A stretch of 64,000 nucleotides of DNA, taken from NCBI GenBank assembly GCA_003247575.1, contig QJZC01000032.1, forward strand, positions 25,971 through 89,970, given 5' to 3'. The DNA comes from Pseudomonadota bacterium. Lineage in GTDB: Bacteria; Myxococcota_A; UBA9160; SZUA-336. A program made the translations under genes and the position numbers. The notes beneath the pieces were generated by a model. The model ran no database searches, was not told the DNA's origin, and saw nothing but the letters and a program-made list of their open reading frames with translations. Shown one piece after another: positions 63,151-64,000 of the stretch (the stretch's first letter is position 1; every line of letters begins with the position of its first letter).

Positions 63151-63627
63151 ATGGCAGCTGGTGTCAAGGAGTATCGATTCGGAGAGTTTCGGCTCGATCC
63201 TGCGGCGCGCACTCTCGAGCGGAGTGGAGAAGCGATTCAGATCGAAACGCGCGTCTTCGAGCTCTTGGTCTATCTTTTGGGGAATCGCGGCCGCACGGTG
63301 TCGCGGCTCGAATTGACCAAGGCGCTCTGGGGGGACGTCAAGGTGAGTGATGGCTCGCTACGTCGCACGGTGAGCCTACTCCGCAAGGCTCTGGACGCGC
63401 GTGGGCCGAGCGGCACGGCGCTAGAGACGGTGCACGGGCGTGGGTATCGGTTTGCAGCGGACGTGGAGGAGGGGCGAGGTGACTCTGCCTCGGGATCCGA
63501 TGGCGCGACCTCGCAGGGGCGCCCGTCTCCAGAGTTCCAGGCGAACGGTTCGGCGCGCGCGAGTTCGCTTGACGCGGGGCCAGGGGACTCGTCCTACCGC
63601 GAGCTCGAGGCCATATCGGCCATGTAG
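63151..63627 (+). CDS. Short OmpR/CadC-type winged-helix regulator without a receiver
   Basis: A 158-residue protein. Residues ~7-105 form a winged helix: YRFGEFRLDPAARTLERSGE, then VFELLVYLLGNRGRTVSRLELTKALWGDV, and the wing ETVHGRGYRFAADVE. The rest is a ~50-residue low-complexity Ser/Gly/Ala tail with no sensor. It is a domain match to the regulator at 7285 but lacks the ATPase and TPR parts. AGGAGGTGG lies seven bases before ATG 63151. A strong terminator follows. It could be an intact small regulator or a truncated one. Confidence 0.82.
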   Translation: MAAGVKEYRFGEFRLDPAARTLERSGEAIQIETRVFELLVYLLGNRGRTVSRLELTKALWGDVKVSDGSLRRTVSLLRKALDARGPSGTALETVHGRGYRFAADVEEGRGDSASGSDGATSQGRPSPEFQANGSARASSLDAGPGDSSYRELEAISAM

Positions 63628-64000
63628 ATCTCGGCCGGGTCCGCCGGCCGCATCCGAGCGTTCCGATCGAAGTCAGCGAGAGAGGCTCGCCAGGTTCCCG
63701 CCTGGCGAGCCTCTCTGTTTGTCGCTGCGCTTCCCCGAGATTTCCCCGCCTACCGGCTACAGGATGGAGCGCTTGTCGCTATCGGCATTCCAGTCCGTAG
63801 TTCAGCTACGGGTTGGATGGGTGTTTTATCTCCCATTTGATGCAATTCCTGGGCAAACGATCAGGCTTTACAGTTGAGATTCAGCGGCAGTCTGGTGTTT
63901 ACTTGGGCAGACGAGAACAAAGTTCGGCCCGGAGTCGTGCGGGGAGTCTGGAGGCCGTGAACCCGAGAAGGGGCGTGGCATCTCGCTGAGAGCGAGCTGG
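63628..64000. other. Window-end region without a gene
   Basis: Apart from the terminator there is no supported coding sequence. Bases 63800-63930 are AT-richer (TTTTATCTCCC, TTTACAGTTGAG, TTTACTTGGGC) and may hold the promoter of a gene starting beyond the window. Confidence 0.4.
63679..63720 (+). terminator. Strong intrinsic terminator
   Basis: AGAGAGGCTCGCCAGG (63679-63694) and CCTGGCGAGCCTCTCT (63701-63716) form a perfect 16-bp stem with loop TTCCCG, followed by GTTTGTC. It lies 51 bases after the winged-helix gene. The symmetric stem may also work leftward. Confidence 0.85.

Overview
The window is G+C-rich, gene-dense bacterial DNA with the marks of a Gram-negative cell: many lipobox lipoproteins, OmpA, PilZ, TonB-C and outer-membrane barrel domains, a Tat-exported nitrate reductase and a periplasm-directed KatG. 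The mix of eukaryotic-type kinase/FHA/PEGA/SUMF1 proteins, winged-helix-AAA-TPR regulators and multihaem respiratory genes suggests a myxobacterial or other deltaproteobacterial-type lineage. This is an inference from gene content; no 16S gene or clade marker is present.

Layout. 1-4.9 kb: the 3' part of an FtsX-type ABC permease with an AttH/CrtC-like secreted protein, then an MFS exporter. 4.9-10.4 kb: a TonB-C lipoprotein, a luciferase-like monooxygenase with a small partner, and a 1,043-residue winged-helix/AAA/TPR regulator. 10.5-26.2 kb: two paralogous M48 lipoprotein proteases flank a nine-gene, tightly packed plus-strand operon (12418-24398). The operon encodes two lipoproteins, a Ser/Thr kinase with TM and TPR, an FHA-TM-PEGA-SUMF1 protein, a small membrane protein, a MotA/TolQ/ExbB-type channel, an FHA protein and two VWA proteins. 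Each VWA protein has a MotB/ExbD-like transmembrane helix carrying an Asp. I know of no described system with this composition; it is the main candidate for novelty. 26.3-30.7 kb: a DUF748/AsmA-like giant and a VWA-OmpA lipoprotein.

31-38 kb: a secreted small protein, katG with a signal peptide and its own terminator, and a His-rich metal-handling cluster (DUF2946-like, HupE-like, small HPGGHGP-type secreted protein, EamA transporter with a His-rich tail). 38-38.8 kb: a small overlapping gene pair of unknown function beside tRNA-Lys(UUU). 38.8-46.6 kb (minus): an unusual Nap operon in which a membrane tetrahaem cytochrome, a four-cluster FeS protein and NrfD probably replace NapC as the quinol-oxidising module. 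NapD, NapA, a tandem-duplicated tetrahaem NapB-like protein, a NapG/F-like ferredoxin and an unknown 128-residue protein follow.

46.9-53.8 kb: a lone receiver domain, a MurA homologue with the catalytic Cys replaced by Asp, a TraF_2-type barrel overlapping a PilZ protein tail to tail, an HtrA/Do protease and a coiled-coil membrane protein. 53.8-63 kb: a probable exopolysaccharide locus. GlmS (amino-sugar supply) with a TIM-barrel-like lipoprotein on the minus strand faces a RecA/KaiC-receiver protein, a TPR-barrel export protein, a GT2 synthase and two small or unknown membrane proteins on the plus strand. A short winged-helix regulator and a strong intrinsic terminator end the window. I saw no insertion sequence, CRISPR array or rRNA.
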